Shown here: one piece after another, positions 29,602 through 38,141 of the stretch | Layout: every line of letters starts with the position of its first letter | Position numbering within the stretch: position 1 is the first letter of the stretch | NCBI RefSeq assembly: GCF_003955735.1 | Contig: NZ_CP034464.1 | Location: 2,046,001-2,110,000, forward strand | Length of the DNA: 64,000 nt | Direction: 5' to 3' | DNA from: Undibacterium parvum | Lineage (GTDB): Bacteria > Pseudomonadota > Gammaproteobacteria > Burkholderiales > Burkholderiaceae_D | Position numbers and translations under genes: made by a program | The notes under the pieces: generated by a model | Told to the model about the DNA's origin: nothing | The model's input: only the letters and a program-made list of their open reading frames with translations | Database searches by the model: none

Positions 29602-30722
29602 AGTATCCGGCTCCATCAGCAGCCCTGGCGCACACTTTATGGTTATTAAGTGCCCGCGCTAGGGGTGGCAAGCATTGGATAGCGAATGCCAATTGCGAAT
29701 TTCAATCAATAACGATCGCTGAACAAACACAACCGGTCAGCGTACAAGCGCTATCGAGCCGAAATCAAAGTTATGTATTGAGCCCACGCTCAGCTTGGAT
29801 AAATTACGCCAAAGAAGAAGCGAATCGGCTTGCTCCAAGAAAACTTCAATGGCTAGCCAAAATACTAGGGGACAGTATTTTCTTCCCACTCTCTTTATTA
29901 CTGCGTGGTTCAGGCTTGGATCGTGCGGTAAGCATAGGGAATAGACTAATTTCTACCAATCTCTATCCAGATTGGAGTCTGCAAGAATTTAAAAACCTGA
30001 CTGAAGAATTAGTCTCAGAGTACCCCAATTATCCTTATATTTTTAGAAATATATGTCCGGAAGTAAATCCACATTTTTATGACTATTTGCAAAGATGCGG
30101 CTGGTCTTTAGTACCCGCACGCATGATTTATCTTTGTGATCCACAAAATCCTGCCGTCTGGAAGCACAACCATGTAAAAAAGGATGTACGTCTATTGCAT
30201 AGCGAAGACATAGAAATAGTCGGACCTGAGCAAATGAAAAACGGCGACTTACCAAGACTGCGCGACCTATTTCGCCAAGTGTTTATCCATAAACATTCAA
30301 CACTGAATCCCGATTTCACTATTGATTTTTTTGAATTTTGTCTGGAAAGCAGTTTCTTAGAACTGCACGGACTACGCCACAAGGGTCAGATGGTCGGCGT
30401 ATTGGGAGTATATGAATTTCAAGGGAGTAACTGGATCACCACACCCTTAATCGGCTACGACACCACAATGCCGCAAGAACTAGGTCTATATCGCCGTTTA
30501 ATGGCCTTACTGTTGCAAATAGCAAAACAAAAAAATAAACGCTTACATTACAGCTCAGGGGCAAGCGAATTCAAGCAAGCACGCGGCGGCCTAGCCTATC
30601 TTGAATACACCGCAATTTACAGCCAGCACCTGAATACCAGAGAAAAATTGTGTAACAAGCTGTTTGCAAAAACCCTGCAATATATTGCTCCGAGAATACT
30701 AAAACGGGTAGATCAATACTAA
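29598..30722 (+). CDS. GNAT-fold acyltransferase-like protein paired with BtaA
   Basis: A 374-residue protein, TTG start overlapping the stop of the btaA-like gene by 4 bp, so the two are very probably co-translated. The C-terminal half (about 200-345) looks like a GNAT-type domain: GLRHKGQMVGVLGVYEF as the beta4 strand region, then GLYRRLMALLLQIAKQKNKR and LHYSSGASEFKQARGG. The N-terminal part was not recognised. Given the partner, an acyl or other transfer to the homoserine amine is conceivable, by loose analogy with OlsB of ornithine lipids. That is a hypothesis; the family assignment itself is only moderate. Confidence 0.6.
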   Translation: MKYPAPSAALAHTLWLLSARARGGKHWIANANCEFQSITIAEQTQPVSVQALSSRNQSYVLSPRSAWINYAKEEANRLAPRKLQWLAKILGDSIFFPLSLLLRGSGLDRAVSIGNRLISTNLYPDWSLQEFKNLTEELVSEYPNYPYIFRNICPEVNPHFYDYLQRCGWSLVPARMIYLCDPQNPAVWKHNHVKKDVRLLHSEDIEIVGPEQMKNGDLPRLRDLFRQVFIHKHSTLNPDFTIDFFEFCLESSFLELHGLRHKGQMVGVLGVYEFQGSNWITTPLIGYDTTMPQELGLYRRLMALLLQIAKQKNKRLHYSSGASEFKQARGGLAYLEYTAIYSQHLNTREKLCNKLFAKTLQYIAPRILKRVDQY

Positions 30723-30748
30723 AAAGAAGAGGTTTTCACCAAAAACAT

Positions 30749-30960
30749 CTGTGGATAAAACTAAGGATATCCACAGGATGAACTGTGAAGAAGCTTATCT
30801 TTTAGCATTCACCATTTATTTGTCCAGAATCTGTACTTTTCCTGTACACGCATTATCAGGCTATTTATTTTCGCTGCAAGCACTTGATTTATAAGAAATT
30901 AAACTAGTTATCCACAAGAAACGGCTGCGTTAACTACTATTACTATATATATAAAGTTAT
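30749..30960. repeat. DnaA-box module, copy 1
   Basis: Contains CTGTGGATA-N10-TATCCACAG (30749-30776), a perfect inverted repeat holding one consensus DnaA box TTATCCACA on the minus strand (30750-30758) and a near-consensus ATATCCACA on the plus strand (30767-30775). A third, perfect box TTATCCACA lies at 30908-30916. About 15 bp further comes TTAACTACTATTACTATAT, an AT-rich tract that could unwind. The boxes match copy 2 at an exact offset of 671 bp. It lies within the 1027-bp AT-rich intergenic region 30723-31749, which otherwise shows nothing recognisable. Confidence 0.8.
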
Positions 30961-31419
30961 TGTATACAACAAACCCCTCTTTTCCCTTCAAGACCTTAGA
31001 TCAAAATAAAGCACTAAAAATTAAATAGTTTCTTCAATGTAATGATCGAAAAAATTACTAAAATTATCCGAGTACAATTTTCAGTAATAACTATCTGAAT
31101 TGCGAATTCAGTAAAAGAAGGTTTTTTAATCAATTGCTCTTAAGTTCTTTAAAGAGCAATAAAAAATAGCTTTTCCAATAAATACTAAAAAAAATTAATA
31201 AAAATCGAAATTGACGTTGATCCAGTTAATACAAAACATAAAGACAAGTAAGGCGTTGGCACCTTATTAAAAACGAGATATTTATACTCACAGAAGTCTA
31301 AATAAAGTCAGCAGCAAAGCTAATTGATATTAAATATTCATTAAAAATAATCAAACTACGATCAGATCTATAAATAGAGGCAGGAAAACGACAAAAAAGG
31401 ATTTATTTTTAATTTTCTT

Positions 31420-31640
31420 CTGTGGATAAGCTTTGGGATATCCACAGGTTTAAATGTGAAGAGTTTCTGTTTTAGGCAATCTCTAAAATTTTATCCAAAA
31501 TCTATTCTTAGTTCATACAAAACTTCTTCTATGCTTTATATTTTTTCTAATCGCTTGTATTTAAAAGAGTAAACCTAGTTATCCACAGAAATCTAATGGT
31601 CTTAACTATTACTACTATTTATATATATAAACTTCTTATT
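31420..31640. repeat. DnaA-box module, copy 2
   Basis: Second copy: CTGTGGATA-N10-TATCCACAG at 31420-31447 with boxes at 31421-31429 (minus, perfect) and 31438-31446 (plus, 8/9), and a perfect TTATCCACA at 31579-31587. Then TTAACTATTACTACTATTTA and more A/T. All three boxes are 671 bp from their counterparts in copy 1, while the intervening bases have diverged with hardly any length change, as expected if box position is under selection. Candidate roles: replication origin, DnaA reservoir, or DnaA-controlled promoter of the gene at 31750. Confidence 0.8.
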
Positions 31641-31749
31641 ATTGTTTTACACATCGAAAAAAGTGCGAAAAAAGAAATTTCCGCAAATTCAAATTCTTAC
31701 TCTAGAATGCAACAACTCCTAAGAAAGCGTCTTTACAGCAACTTCAAAA

Positions 31750-32268
31750 ATGAAAATTTTTCTTACCTCTTTATCTATTTCACTCTTTTTGGTGAATACT
31801 CCACTATTTGCCGAAACTGTCGCAACAAAACCTAGTGATGCATCTATAAAAAAAGTATTTGAGTTAACTAAGACCAGTGAAATGTTGAAGAGTCTGGAAG
31901 GCCAAATGGAGATGCTGACAAAAAATATGATGCAACAAGCCTTAAAAGGCGAAACTATTAGTCCAGAAGAGCAAAAAATTCTGGATAATTTTAGAGAGAA
32001 AGTTGCTGTTTTAAACAAAGAAAATATGTCTTGGGAGAAATTGGAACCGCTCTTTGTCGAAATTTATGCAAAAACTTTAAGTCAGGATGATATTACCGGC
32101 ATGATTAATTTTTATCAGTCACCAGCTGGTCAATCGTTTGTAAATAAAATGCCATTAATCATGCAAGAGTCTATGGGAACAGTGCAAAAACTGATGCCGA
32201 CTATGTTAGAAAAATTGAGACTCGCGAATCAAGAAATGTTGGATGAGCTTAAAGCTATCAAGAAGTAA
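31750..32268 (+). CDS. DUF2059 family exported protein
   Basis: A 172-residue protein with a signal peptide (about residues 1-22, ending LFAET) and an all-helical DUF2059 domain; ITGMINFYQSPAGQSFVNKM is the family's most conserved segment. Function unknown; members are periplasmic. The ATG at 31750 lacks a strong ribosome-binding site. The gene and its upstream region are much more AT-rich than average for the window. Confidence 0.88.
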   Translation: MKIFLTSLSISLFLVNTPLFAETVATKPSDASIKKVFELTKTSEMLKSLEGQMEMLTKNMMQQALKGETISPEEQKILDNFREKVAVLNKENMSWEKLEPLFVEIYAKTLSQDDITGMINFYQSPAGQSFVNKMPLIMQESMGTVQKLMPTMLEKLRLANQEMLDELKAIKK

Positions 32269-32343
32269 AATTAATTAGTTTCGTAATTAATTGATCTTGC
32301 TGTCACGGAATCCGTAGGCTAATTTCGAATATAGGAGATAAAA

Positions 32344-33159
32344 ATGGCAAGTATAAACCGCCTAAAATGCTCATTTAGCTCCTATATTGTCTGTTTTTTA
32401 TGTATTTTCTGCTTAAATCACAATATTGCACACTCTGAAACCCTGACTATCTATACCGAAGATTGGCCTCCTATTAGTTATCAAAATAATTCTAAAATGG
32501 AGGGAATGGGCGTAGAAATTGTCCAGGCTTTGCAGGCAAAACTAGGTACAACTGAAGCCATCATTATGGTTCCCTGGGCTAGAGGGTATAAGTCCTTGTT
32601 AGAAGAACCAAATATCATGCTTTTTAGTGTAGGTCGCTCGGCTGAACGTGAAAAGCTCATGATTTTTTTGGGACCAATTGCAATATCGAGCACCTCGCTG
32701 TATACCCGTAAAGGCAATGCCGCGCGTTTGCTGGCTATGGGGGATAAGTTGTATGAATTATCAGTAGGTGCTTACCGTGGAAGTATCTTTGCTGATACCG
32801 CAAAGAAAAAAGGTTTCGCGAATATTGATTTAGCTGCGACACCAAAAATTACAGCCAACATGTTATTTGCCAAACGCTTTGATCTTTGGGTAGAAGGTAG
32901 TCTGGCAGTTCCTTCTATCGTCAAAGAAATTGGCCATGAGCCGGATGAAATAGAAAGAGTAATGGTCTTAGATAATCTGGAGCTGTATCTCGCTTTTTCT
33001 AAAACCAGTTCGCCAGCGATAGTAAAAGCCTGGGAAGCAGCATTAAAAGCGATCAAAAAGGATGGGAGTTTTCAAAAAATACATCAAAAATGGTTGGCGA
33101 ATGAGCCTGCGCCTATGGATGTTTTGTTAATTAATCCAAACTCAGCGCCAACACGGTAA
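32344..33159 (+). CDS. Orphan periplasmic substrate-binding-like protein
   Basis: A 271-residue protein with a signal peptide (about residues 1-30) and a type II binding-protein fold; LTIYTEDWPPISYQNNSKME is the typical first strand and ligand loop of SBP_bac_3 proteins. The C-terminus includes LKAIKKDGSFQKIHQKWLAN, the usual final helix. The ATG at 32344 follows AGGAGA. No transporter partner lies nearby. It resembles the proteins at 23282 and 36463 in type, not closely in sequence. Confidence 0.87.
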   Translation: MASINRLKCSFSSYIVCFLCIFCLNHNIAHSETLTIYTEDWPPISYQNNSKMEGMGVEIVQALQAKLGTTEAIIMVPWARGYKSLLEEPNIMLFSVGRSAEREKLMIFLGPIAISSTSLYTRKGNAARLLAMGDKLYELSVGAYRGSIFADTAKKKGFANIDLAATPKITANMLFAKRFDLWVEGSLAVPSIVKEIGHEPDEIERVMVLDNLELYLAFSKTSSPAIVKAWEAALKAIKKDGSFQKIHQKWLANEPAPMDVLLINPNSAPTR

Positions 33160-33162
33160 TTT

Positions 33163-34143
33163 CTAATGTTTTAAATTCAAGATATTTTTTGGACTGCCAC
33201 TGGCAAAATCTAGAATATTTTGAAATGCTGCGCGGAAGTAAATTTCATAACTATCTTGCTCTACATAGCCTAAATGCGGCGTAGTTAACACGTTTTCCAT
33301 GCTAAATATGGCGCTTCTCACAGCTAGAGGCTCGTTTTCAAAGACATCTAAGGCTGCAAAGCCTGGTCTGCCTAGGTTTAAGGCCATTTCTAAGGCAGCA
33401 TTTTCGACCAATTCGGCTCGACTAGTATTGACGAATAAGGCATCGGTTTTCATTAATGCCAAATCAGCGGCCGTCACTATGGCACGCGTTGCGTCATTTA
33501 AACGAAGATGAATAGAAATAACGTCATTTAAACTAAAAAATTCTTCTTTCGTTAGCGCTGCCTGGTAACCATCTAGTACTGCTTGGTGTCGGCTCGTTTC
33601 GCTTCCCCAAACTACAACCTGCATGCCAAATACCTTGGCGTAGGCAGCTATTATTTTGCCTATTTTTCCGTAACCCCAGATACCCAGATTTCTTCCTTTT
33701 AAGACTCGACCCAAGCGATTTTTTTCAGGATGAATGGAACTCATCTGCCATAAACCATCCTTTAAATTGGTCGAGTAAGGAATAATCTTGCGTGAGGCTG
33801 CCATAATCAAGGCCCAGGTCAATTCAGCTGGTGCAGTTGGACTACCAATGCCTTCAGCTATGCTGATTCCGCATTCGCTGGCCGTCTCTATGGCGATATG
33901 TCCGGCAACTTTGCCTGTTTGCGAAATTAATTTCAAATTAGGTAATTTCTTGAGTAAGGCCGCAGTTAACACTGTGCGTTCCCGAATTAAAACTAGGGCA
34001 TCGAATGGTGCAAGACGTATCGCTAACTGGCCTATGCCTACCGCACTGCTATTAAAGATCTTTACCTCATGTCCTTGTAGCATGTCAAAACAAGCAAGTT
34101 GACGCACCGCGTCCTGATAATCATCGAGTATCGCAATTTTCAT
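33163..34143 (-). CDS. D-isomer-specific 2-hydroxyacid dehydrogenase
   Basis: NAD-dependent dehydrogenase, 326 residues. The nucleotide-binding fold is NLGIWGYGKIGKIIAAYAKV. The catalytic Arg is in VISIHLRL, the Glu in ALDVFENEP and the His in TPHLGYVEQD, all intact. Family members include phosphoglycerate, glyoxylate and formate dehydrogenases; the length and lack of an ACT domain argue against full SerA. Substrate unknown. It converges with the binding-protein gene, with only 3 bp between the stops. Confidence 0.9.
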   Translation of the reverse strand: MKIAILDDYQDAVRQLACFDMLQGHEVKIFNSSAVGIGQLAIRLAPFDALVLIRERTVLTAALLKKLPNLKLISQTGKVAGHIAIETASECGISIAEGIGSPTAPAELTWALIMAASRKIIPYSTNLKDGLWQMSSIHPEKNRLGRVLKGRNLGIWGYGKIGKIIAAYAKVFGMQVVVWGSETSRHQAVLDGYQAALTKEEFFSLNDVISIHLRLNDATRAIVTAADLALMKTDALFVNTSRAELVENAALEMALNLGRPGFAALDVFENEPLAVRSAIFSMENVLTTPHLGYVEQDSYEIYFRAAFQNILDFASGSPKNILNLKH

Positions 34144-34484
34144 GAATAGTTTTCTTGAGTAAATAAGCTAATTTTCACTTTCATAAAACATACCACTGTG
34201 ATAATGAATTTGATGCGAAATTAGCCTATATGGATTTGCAGGTGTAGAATATCCGGCTACGTAGCTTTTTGATTCTTATGTCCCGCCTTATCAGGTCGGG
34301 CTTAAGTTAGGAAGCAGACATCCTTGTCTTCCTATTATCCGACAGAATCATCGTTAATGTGCTTGCTGTGTTGATATCTATTCTTGCTTGAGCTTATTCC
34401 GCTCGCAACGCCAATAAGCCTAATGATGGTACTGCCGTGCCGCTACACCGATTTTTTTATTGAAATGGCATTGGAGATAGTATC
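34144..34484. other. Intergenic region upstream of pckG
   Basis: 341 bp between divergent genes. A small imperfect hairpin (CCCGCCT ... AGGTCGGG, about 34285-34307) and AGGAAG ... CTTCCT nearby (about 34309-34334) suggest a structured leader. GGAGATAG lies 8 bp before the GTG start of pckG. No small gene and no known riboswitch pattern were recognised. Confidence 0.4.
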
Positions 34485-36341
34485 GTGAATCAACCTATCA
34501 TGAAGGGCGTAGCGGCAATAAATGCTCCCGCATACGTGAAGCAACAAAAACTCATCAATTGGGTCGCCGATATGGCGGCTTTAACTAAGCCAGATAGTGT
34601 GTATTGGTGTGATGGTACGGTCGAAGAATATGATCGCCTGTGCGCCGAGATGGTCGCCGCCGGTACCATGAAAAAACTCAACGAGACAAAACGTCCAAAT
34701 AGTTATCTGGCATGTTCAGATCCTAGCGACGTTGCGCGTGTAGAAGACCGCACTTATATCTGCTCGGAAAAGAAAGAAGACGCAGGTCCAACCAATAACT
34801 GGATGCCTCCCGCCGAAATGCGTGCCACCATGCACCCATTGTTCGATGGTTGTATGCAAGGTCGTACCATGTACGTGGTGCCGTTTTCCATGGGGCCATT
34901 AGGTTCGCCTATCGCGCATATCGGGGTTGAGCTGTCTGATTCTCCTTACGTTGCCGTGAATATGCGCACCATGACGCGTATGGGCAAAGCAGTGTATGAC
35001 GTGCTTGGTACCGATGGTGATTTCGTTCCTTGTATGCATACTGTAGGTGCCCCGCTGGCTGCTGGTCAAAAAGACGTAGCTTGGCCATGCAACGCGACTA
35101 AATACATCGTGCACTACCCTGAGACTCGCGAAATCTGGTCGTATGGGTCCGGCTACGGCGGAAATGCTTTGCTGGGCAAGAAGTGTTTCGCCTTGCGTAT
35201 CGCTTCTACCATGGGTCGTGATCAGGGCTGGTTGGCAGAACATATGCTGATCCTCGGTGTCGAGTCACCAGAAGGTAAAAAGCATTACATCGCTGCGGCT
35301 TTCCCATCGGCTTGCGGTAAAACTAATTTCTCTATGTTGATACCTCCAGCAAGTTTCGGCGGCTGGAAAGTCACCACGATTGGTGATGATATCGCCTGGA
35401 TCAAACCTGGTAAAGATGGCCGTTTGTATGCGATTAACCCAGAAGCAGGTTATTTCGGTGTTGCGCCAGGTACCAATAAAAATACCAACTTTAATTGCAT
35501 GGCATCGGTACGTAGTGATTCTATTTTCACTAACGTTGCTTTGACAGACGATGGCGATGTTTGGTGGGAAGGCATGACCAAAGAAATTCCTAGCCACCTG
35601 ATCGATTGGCAAGGTAAGGACTGGACCCCGGAAATAGCGAAGGAAACTGGCCGTAAAGCAGCCCATCCAAATTCGCGTTTCACTGTCGCTGCAACTCAAA
35701 ATCCAGTACTCGATGCAGCTTGGGATGATCCAGCTGGCGTGCCTATTTCGGCGTTCATTTTCGGTGGTCGTCGTTCTACCACGGTGCCGCTGGTTACCGA
35801 AGCGCGCAACTGGGTAGAAGGCGTCTACATGGCAGCCACCATGGGCTCAGAAACTACTGCTGCGGCTGTCGGCCAGCAAGGTATCGTGCGCCGTGATCCG
35901 TTTGCGATGTTGCCTTTCACTGGTTACAACGTCAGCGATTACTTCCAGCACTGGTTGGATATGGGTAAAAAAATCGAGGCCTCAGGTGCGACACAGCCTA
36001 GTATTTATTGTGTGAACTGGTTCCGTACAGACGAAAACGGCAAGTTTGTCTGGCCTGGTTTTGGCGACAATATGCGCGTATTGAAGTGGATGCTGGAACG
36101 TATAGAAGGCACAGGCAAGGGCGTAGAAAATATTTTCGGCGTGACACCAGAATTTGGCGATCTGACTTGGGATGGCTTGGAATTTAGCCAACAGCAATTC
36201 GATACCATCACTTCTATCGACAAGGCCGCATGGGAGGCCGAGTTAAAATTGCATGCTGAGTTATTCGAAAAACTCGAATATCATTTGCCTGCAGAGTTGG
36301 AAGCAACACGTGTAGCATTAGGCAAACGTCTTGCTTCATAA
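34485..36341 (+). CDS. pckG: Phosphoenolpyruvate carboxykinase (GTP)
   Basis: Gluconeogenic enzyme converting oxaloacetate plus GTP to phosphoenolpyruvate, CO2 and GDP. The 618-residue length is typical of the GTP class. The P-loop [18 protein letters not shown], with the reactive cysteine (ACGKTN), separates it from ATP-type Pck[29 protein letters not shown] and [14 protein letters not shown] are further signatures. The start is GTG at 34485 with GGAG 8 bp upstream. A strong terminator follows. Confidence 0.97.
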   Translation: MNQPIMKGVAAINAPAYVKQQKLINWVADMAALTKPDSVYWCDGTVEEYDRLCAEMVAAGTMKKLNETKRPNSYLACSDPSDVARVEDRTYICSEKKEDAGPTNNWMPPAEMRATMHPLFDGCMQGRTMYVVPFSMGPLGSPIAHIGVELSDSPYVAVNMRTMTRMGKAVYDVLGTDGDFVPCMHTVGAPLAAGQKDVAWPCNATKYIVHYPETREIWSYGSGYGGNALLGKKCFALRIASTMGRDQGWLAEHMLILGVESPEGKKHYIAAAFPSACGKTNFSMLIPPASFGGWKVTTIGDDIAWIKPGKDGRLYAINPEAGYFGVAPGTNKNTNFNCMASVRSDSIFTNVALTDDGDVWWEGMTKEIPSHLIDWQGKDWTPEIAKETGRKAAHPNSRFTVAATQNPVLDAAWDDPAGVPISAFIFGGRRSTTVPLVTEARNWVEGVYMAATMGSETTAAAVGQQGIVRRDPFAMLPFTGYNVSDYFQHWLDMGKKIEASGATQPSIYCVNWFRTDENGKFVWPGFGDNMRVLKWMLERIEGTGKGVENIFGVTPEFGDLTWDGLEFSQQQFDTITSIDKAAWEAELKLHAELFEKLEYHLPAELEATRVALGKRLAS

Positions 36342-36357
36342 GTTGGGCTAATTATAG

Positions 36358-36388
36358 AAAAAGCGTAGCGTTAGCTGCGCTTTTTTTT
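36358..36388 (+). terminator. Rho-independent terminator of pckG
   Basis: AAAAAGCGTAGC (36358-36369) pairs with GCTGCGCTTTTT (36374-36385; one G-U pair) over a four-base loop, and the T run continues to 36388. Confidence 0.92.
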
Positions 36389-36462
36389 ATTTTAAAATTG
36401 GTGTTTCAATAAAATAGGTGTAAAAAGAGTAATTGTGAGCTGATATTAATTGCGAGAAAATT

Positions 36463-37194
36463 ATGCGACTGAAAAACAAGTTAGGTCAGGTTTTTGTTTC
36501 TGTTTCTGTTTTATTTTCAATCAATCTCTCTTACGCTGGCGCCACGATTCTGCAAATATCCACATCCGAAGCACGGCGTCCCAGCGTCATTATGTCGGAA
36601 AAAATATTAAGCCTAGCCTACGCTCAATTAGGTATCACGATTCGTCTGGTACCGGTGCCTGCGGCACGCGCTTTGGCAATGTGGAACTCAAACCTACTTG
36701 ATGGTATCGCCGTCCGTATCATAGATATAGGCTTTGTCGACACTATCAGGGTAAACATCCCTATCGCTTACGAAGATGCCGTCGTATTTACTAGCAAGAA
36801 ACAATTTCAGGTTAACGGTTATGCCAGTCTGAAACCCTATGTGGTTGGCTATATGGCGGGCGTTTCATATTTAGAAGATAGATTGAAAGACATACCTCAA
36901 AAAGAAGCGGCTCCGAGTATAGAGTCATTGTTTAGAAAACTCGATGTTGGTCGCACCGATGTAGTGGTCGAATCGCGTTCAAGTCTTTGTACTGCCAAGA
37001 GTTTAGGATATGAAAGGATTTCAATTTTAGAACCATCGCTGGAAAAAAGAATGGGTTACCACTACCTGCATTTGCGTCACAAAGCGCTGGCTTTGACCTT
37101 GGAGCAGGTCTTAAGTGAAATGGAAAAAGATGGAAGGATCAAGAAAATTCAGGATGAGGTTGCGCGCGATTTTATCCAAAATTGCCCGCAATGA
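36463..37194 (+). CDS. Orphan periplasmic substrate-binding-like protein
   Basis: A 243-residue protein with a signal peptide (about residues 1-26, ending SYAGA) and a type II periplasmic binding fold: LSLAYAQLGITIRLVPVPAA, LDGIAVRIID, and the final helix LSEMEKDGRIKKIQDEVAR. No permease or ATPase is adjacent. Third such orphan in 14 kb. Confidence 0.85.
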   Translation: MRLKNKLGQVFVSVSVLFSINLSYAGATILQISTSEARRPSVIMSEKILSLAYAQLGITIRLVPVPAARALAMWNSNLLDGIAVRIIDIGFVDTIRVNIPIAYEDAVVFTSKKQFQVNGYASLKPYVVGYMAGVSYLEDRLKDIPQKEAAPSIESLFRKLDVGRTDVVVESRSSLCTAKSLGYERISILEPSLEKRMGYHYLHLRHKALALTLEQVLSEMEKDGRIKKIQDEVARDFIQNCPQ

Positions 37195-37206
37195 GAAAAC
37201 ACCCTA

Positions 37207-37242
37207 AAAAAAACCGCTAAACAAATGTTAGCGGTTTTTTTT
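37207..37242. terminator. Bidirectional terminator
   Basis: AACCGCTAA (37212-37220) pairs with TTAGCGGTT (37228-37236), with A runs on the left and T runs on the right. It can serve the binding-protein gene at 36463 (plus) and the convergent membrane-protein gene ending at 37253 (minus). Confidence 0.9.
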
Positions 37243-37252
37243 AAGTTTAAGC

Positions 37253-37654
37253 TTAGTAATATTTATGAATATAAGTACTACGCTGCACTTTTAGTTGATT
37301 CGATTTTGTTGCATCGTCGGATGCCGCTGTAATTTGTCCCAGACTCAAGCTGGAATTTTTTGCCGTTCGGCTTTGTGTCAGACTTAGACTGAGTTTTCGT
37401 ATTATTGGCTTACTCAAATACGCGATAGGAAAAGCGATAGGCCAGGTGGTGAACCAAGCTTCCATCCAGGCGGAGAAAAAATCATTGCTGATTCCGGCCC
37501 AGAGTAAGCGCAACACACCGCTAAGTACCAGCGTGATTACGCCAGTGCTTAAGATCGTTGGCAACATCGATGCCAAACTCTTGGAGCCTGCCAGTGCTGC
37601 TTGTGGCGCACGATAATTTGCATGGCTAGCTTGGGTGAGTGCAGATGTTTGCAT
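37253..37654 (-). CDS. DUF2798-like small membrane protein
   Basis: A 133-residue protein with two transmembrane helices (about residues 28-52 and 63-85). LPTILSTGVITLVLSGVLRL and FFSAWMEAWFTTWPIAFPIA match the DUF2798 two-helix pattern. The C-terminus is polar. Function unknown. It follows the next gene by 36 bp on the same strand and both face away from a LysR regulator. Confidence 0.8.
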   Translation of the reverse strand: MQTSALTQASHANYRAPQAALAGSKSLASMLPTILSTGVITLVLSGVLRLLWAGISNDFFSAWMEAWFTTWPIAFPIAYLSKPIIRKLSLSLTQSRTAKNSSLSLGQITAASDDATKSNQLKVQRSTYIHKYY

Positions 37655-37690
37655 AGTTTGCCTCTAGACTTGCTTATTCGTTAGCCGTCG

Positions 37691-38008
37691 TTAGCCGCGT
37701 GCAGCGAGTGCGCGTAATTCAGCGGCCATATTTGGCGAGCTGTAGTCGAGATCATTGGCGATACGGCGAATCGTCAACATATTGCGCAGATTGCGGCTGG
37801 CAGTTTTTTGATCGCGGGTCAATTTTGGATGCAACACCAGTAAAGCGGCGCGTAACATGCCCATGATCAAAGGTTTAAATACGATCAAGATGGTAGCTAA
37901 GATGCCCAAGCCTAATAATGGGCGGGCGATGGCGACAATACCAGTGACGGCAACTTGGGCTACTGGCAATGCGCTGGCAGCTGGGAAGGCGATATTGAGA
38001 AAGCTCAT
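37691..38008 (-). CDS. Small membrane protein of unknown function
   Basis: A 105-residue protein I do not recognise. One or two hydrophobic helices (about 15-55, including LLGLGILATILIVFKPLIMG), then a basic stretch (HPKLTRDQKTASRNLRNML). AGAGGAAATC ahead of the ATG is a good ribosome-binding site. It is first of a two-gene unit with the DUF2798-like gene, divergent from the LysR gene at 38142. Confidence 0.72.
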   Translation of the reverse strand: MSFLNIAFPAASALPVAQVAVTGIVAIARPLLGLGILATILIVFKPLIMGMLRAALLVLHPKLTRDQKTASRNLRNMLTIRRIANDLDYSSPNMAAELRALAARG

Positions 38009-38048
38009 GATTTCCTCTATCTTTCAATTTTAATTTGTGTACGATCAC

Positions 38049-38067
38049 TATATTGCAGTGCAATATA
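38049..38067. promoter_or_regulatory. LysR-type operator candidate
   Basis: TATATTGC (38049-38056), three bases, GCAATATA (38060-38067): a perfect 8-bp inverted repeat of the T-N11-A type. It sits 41 bp upstream of the small membrane-protein start and 75 bp upstream of the LysR start, where a divergent autoregulated LysR system would have it. Confidence 0.65.
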
Positions 38068-38141
38068 TAAATCTAATTTTGATTTATCATATCTAATATG
38101 GTATTTGTGAATAATTGACGAAAACATCAGGAGATCATCGT

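Noticed and set aside
31596..31835. 79-codon open frame across the end of DnaA module copy 2 and the DUF2059 start
   Set aside because: AT-rich sequence gives chance open frames; it overlaps the signal peptide region of a conserved gene.
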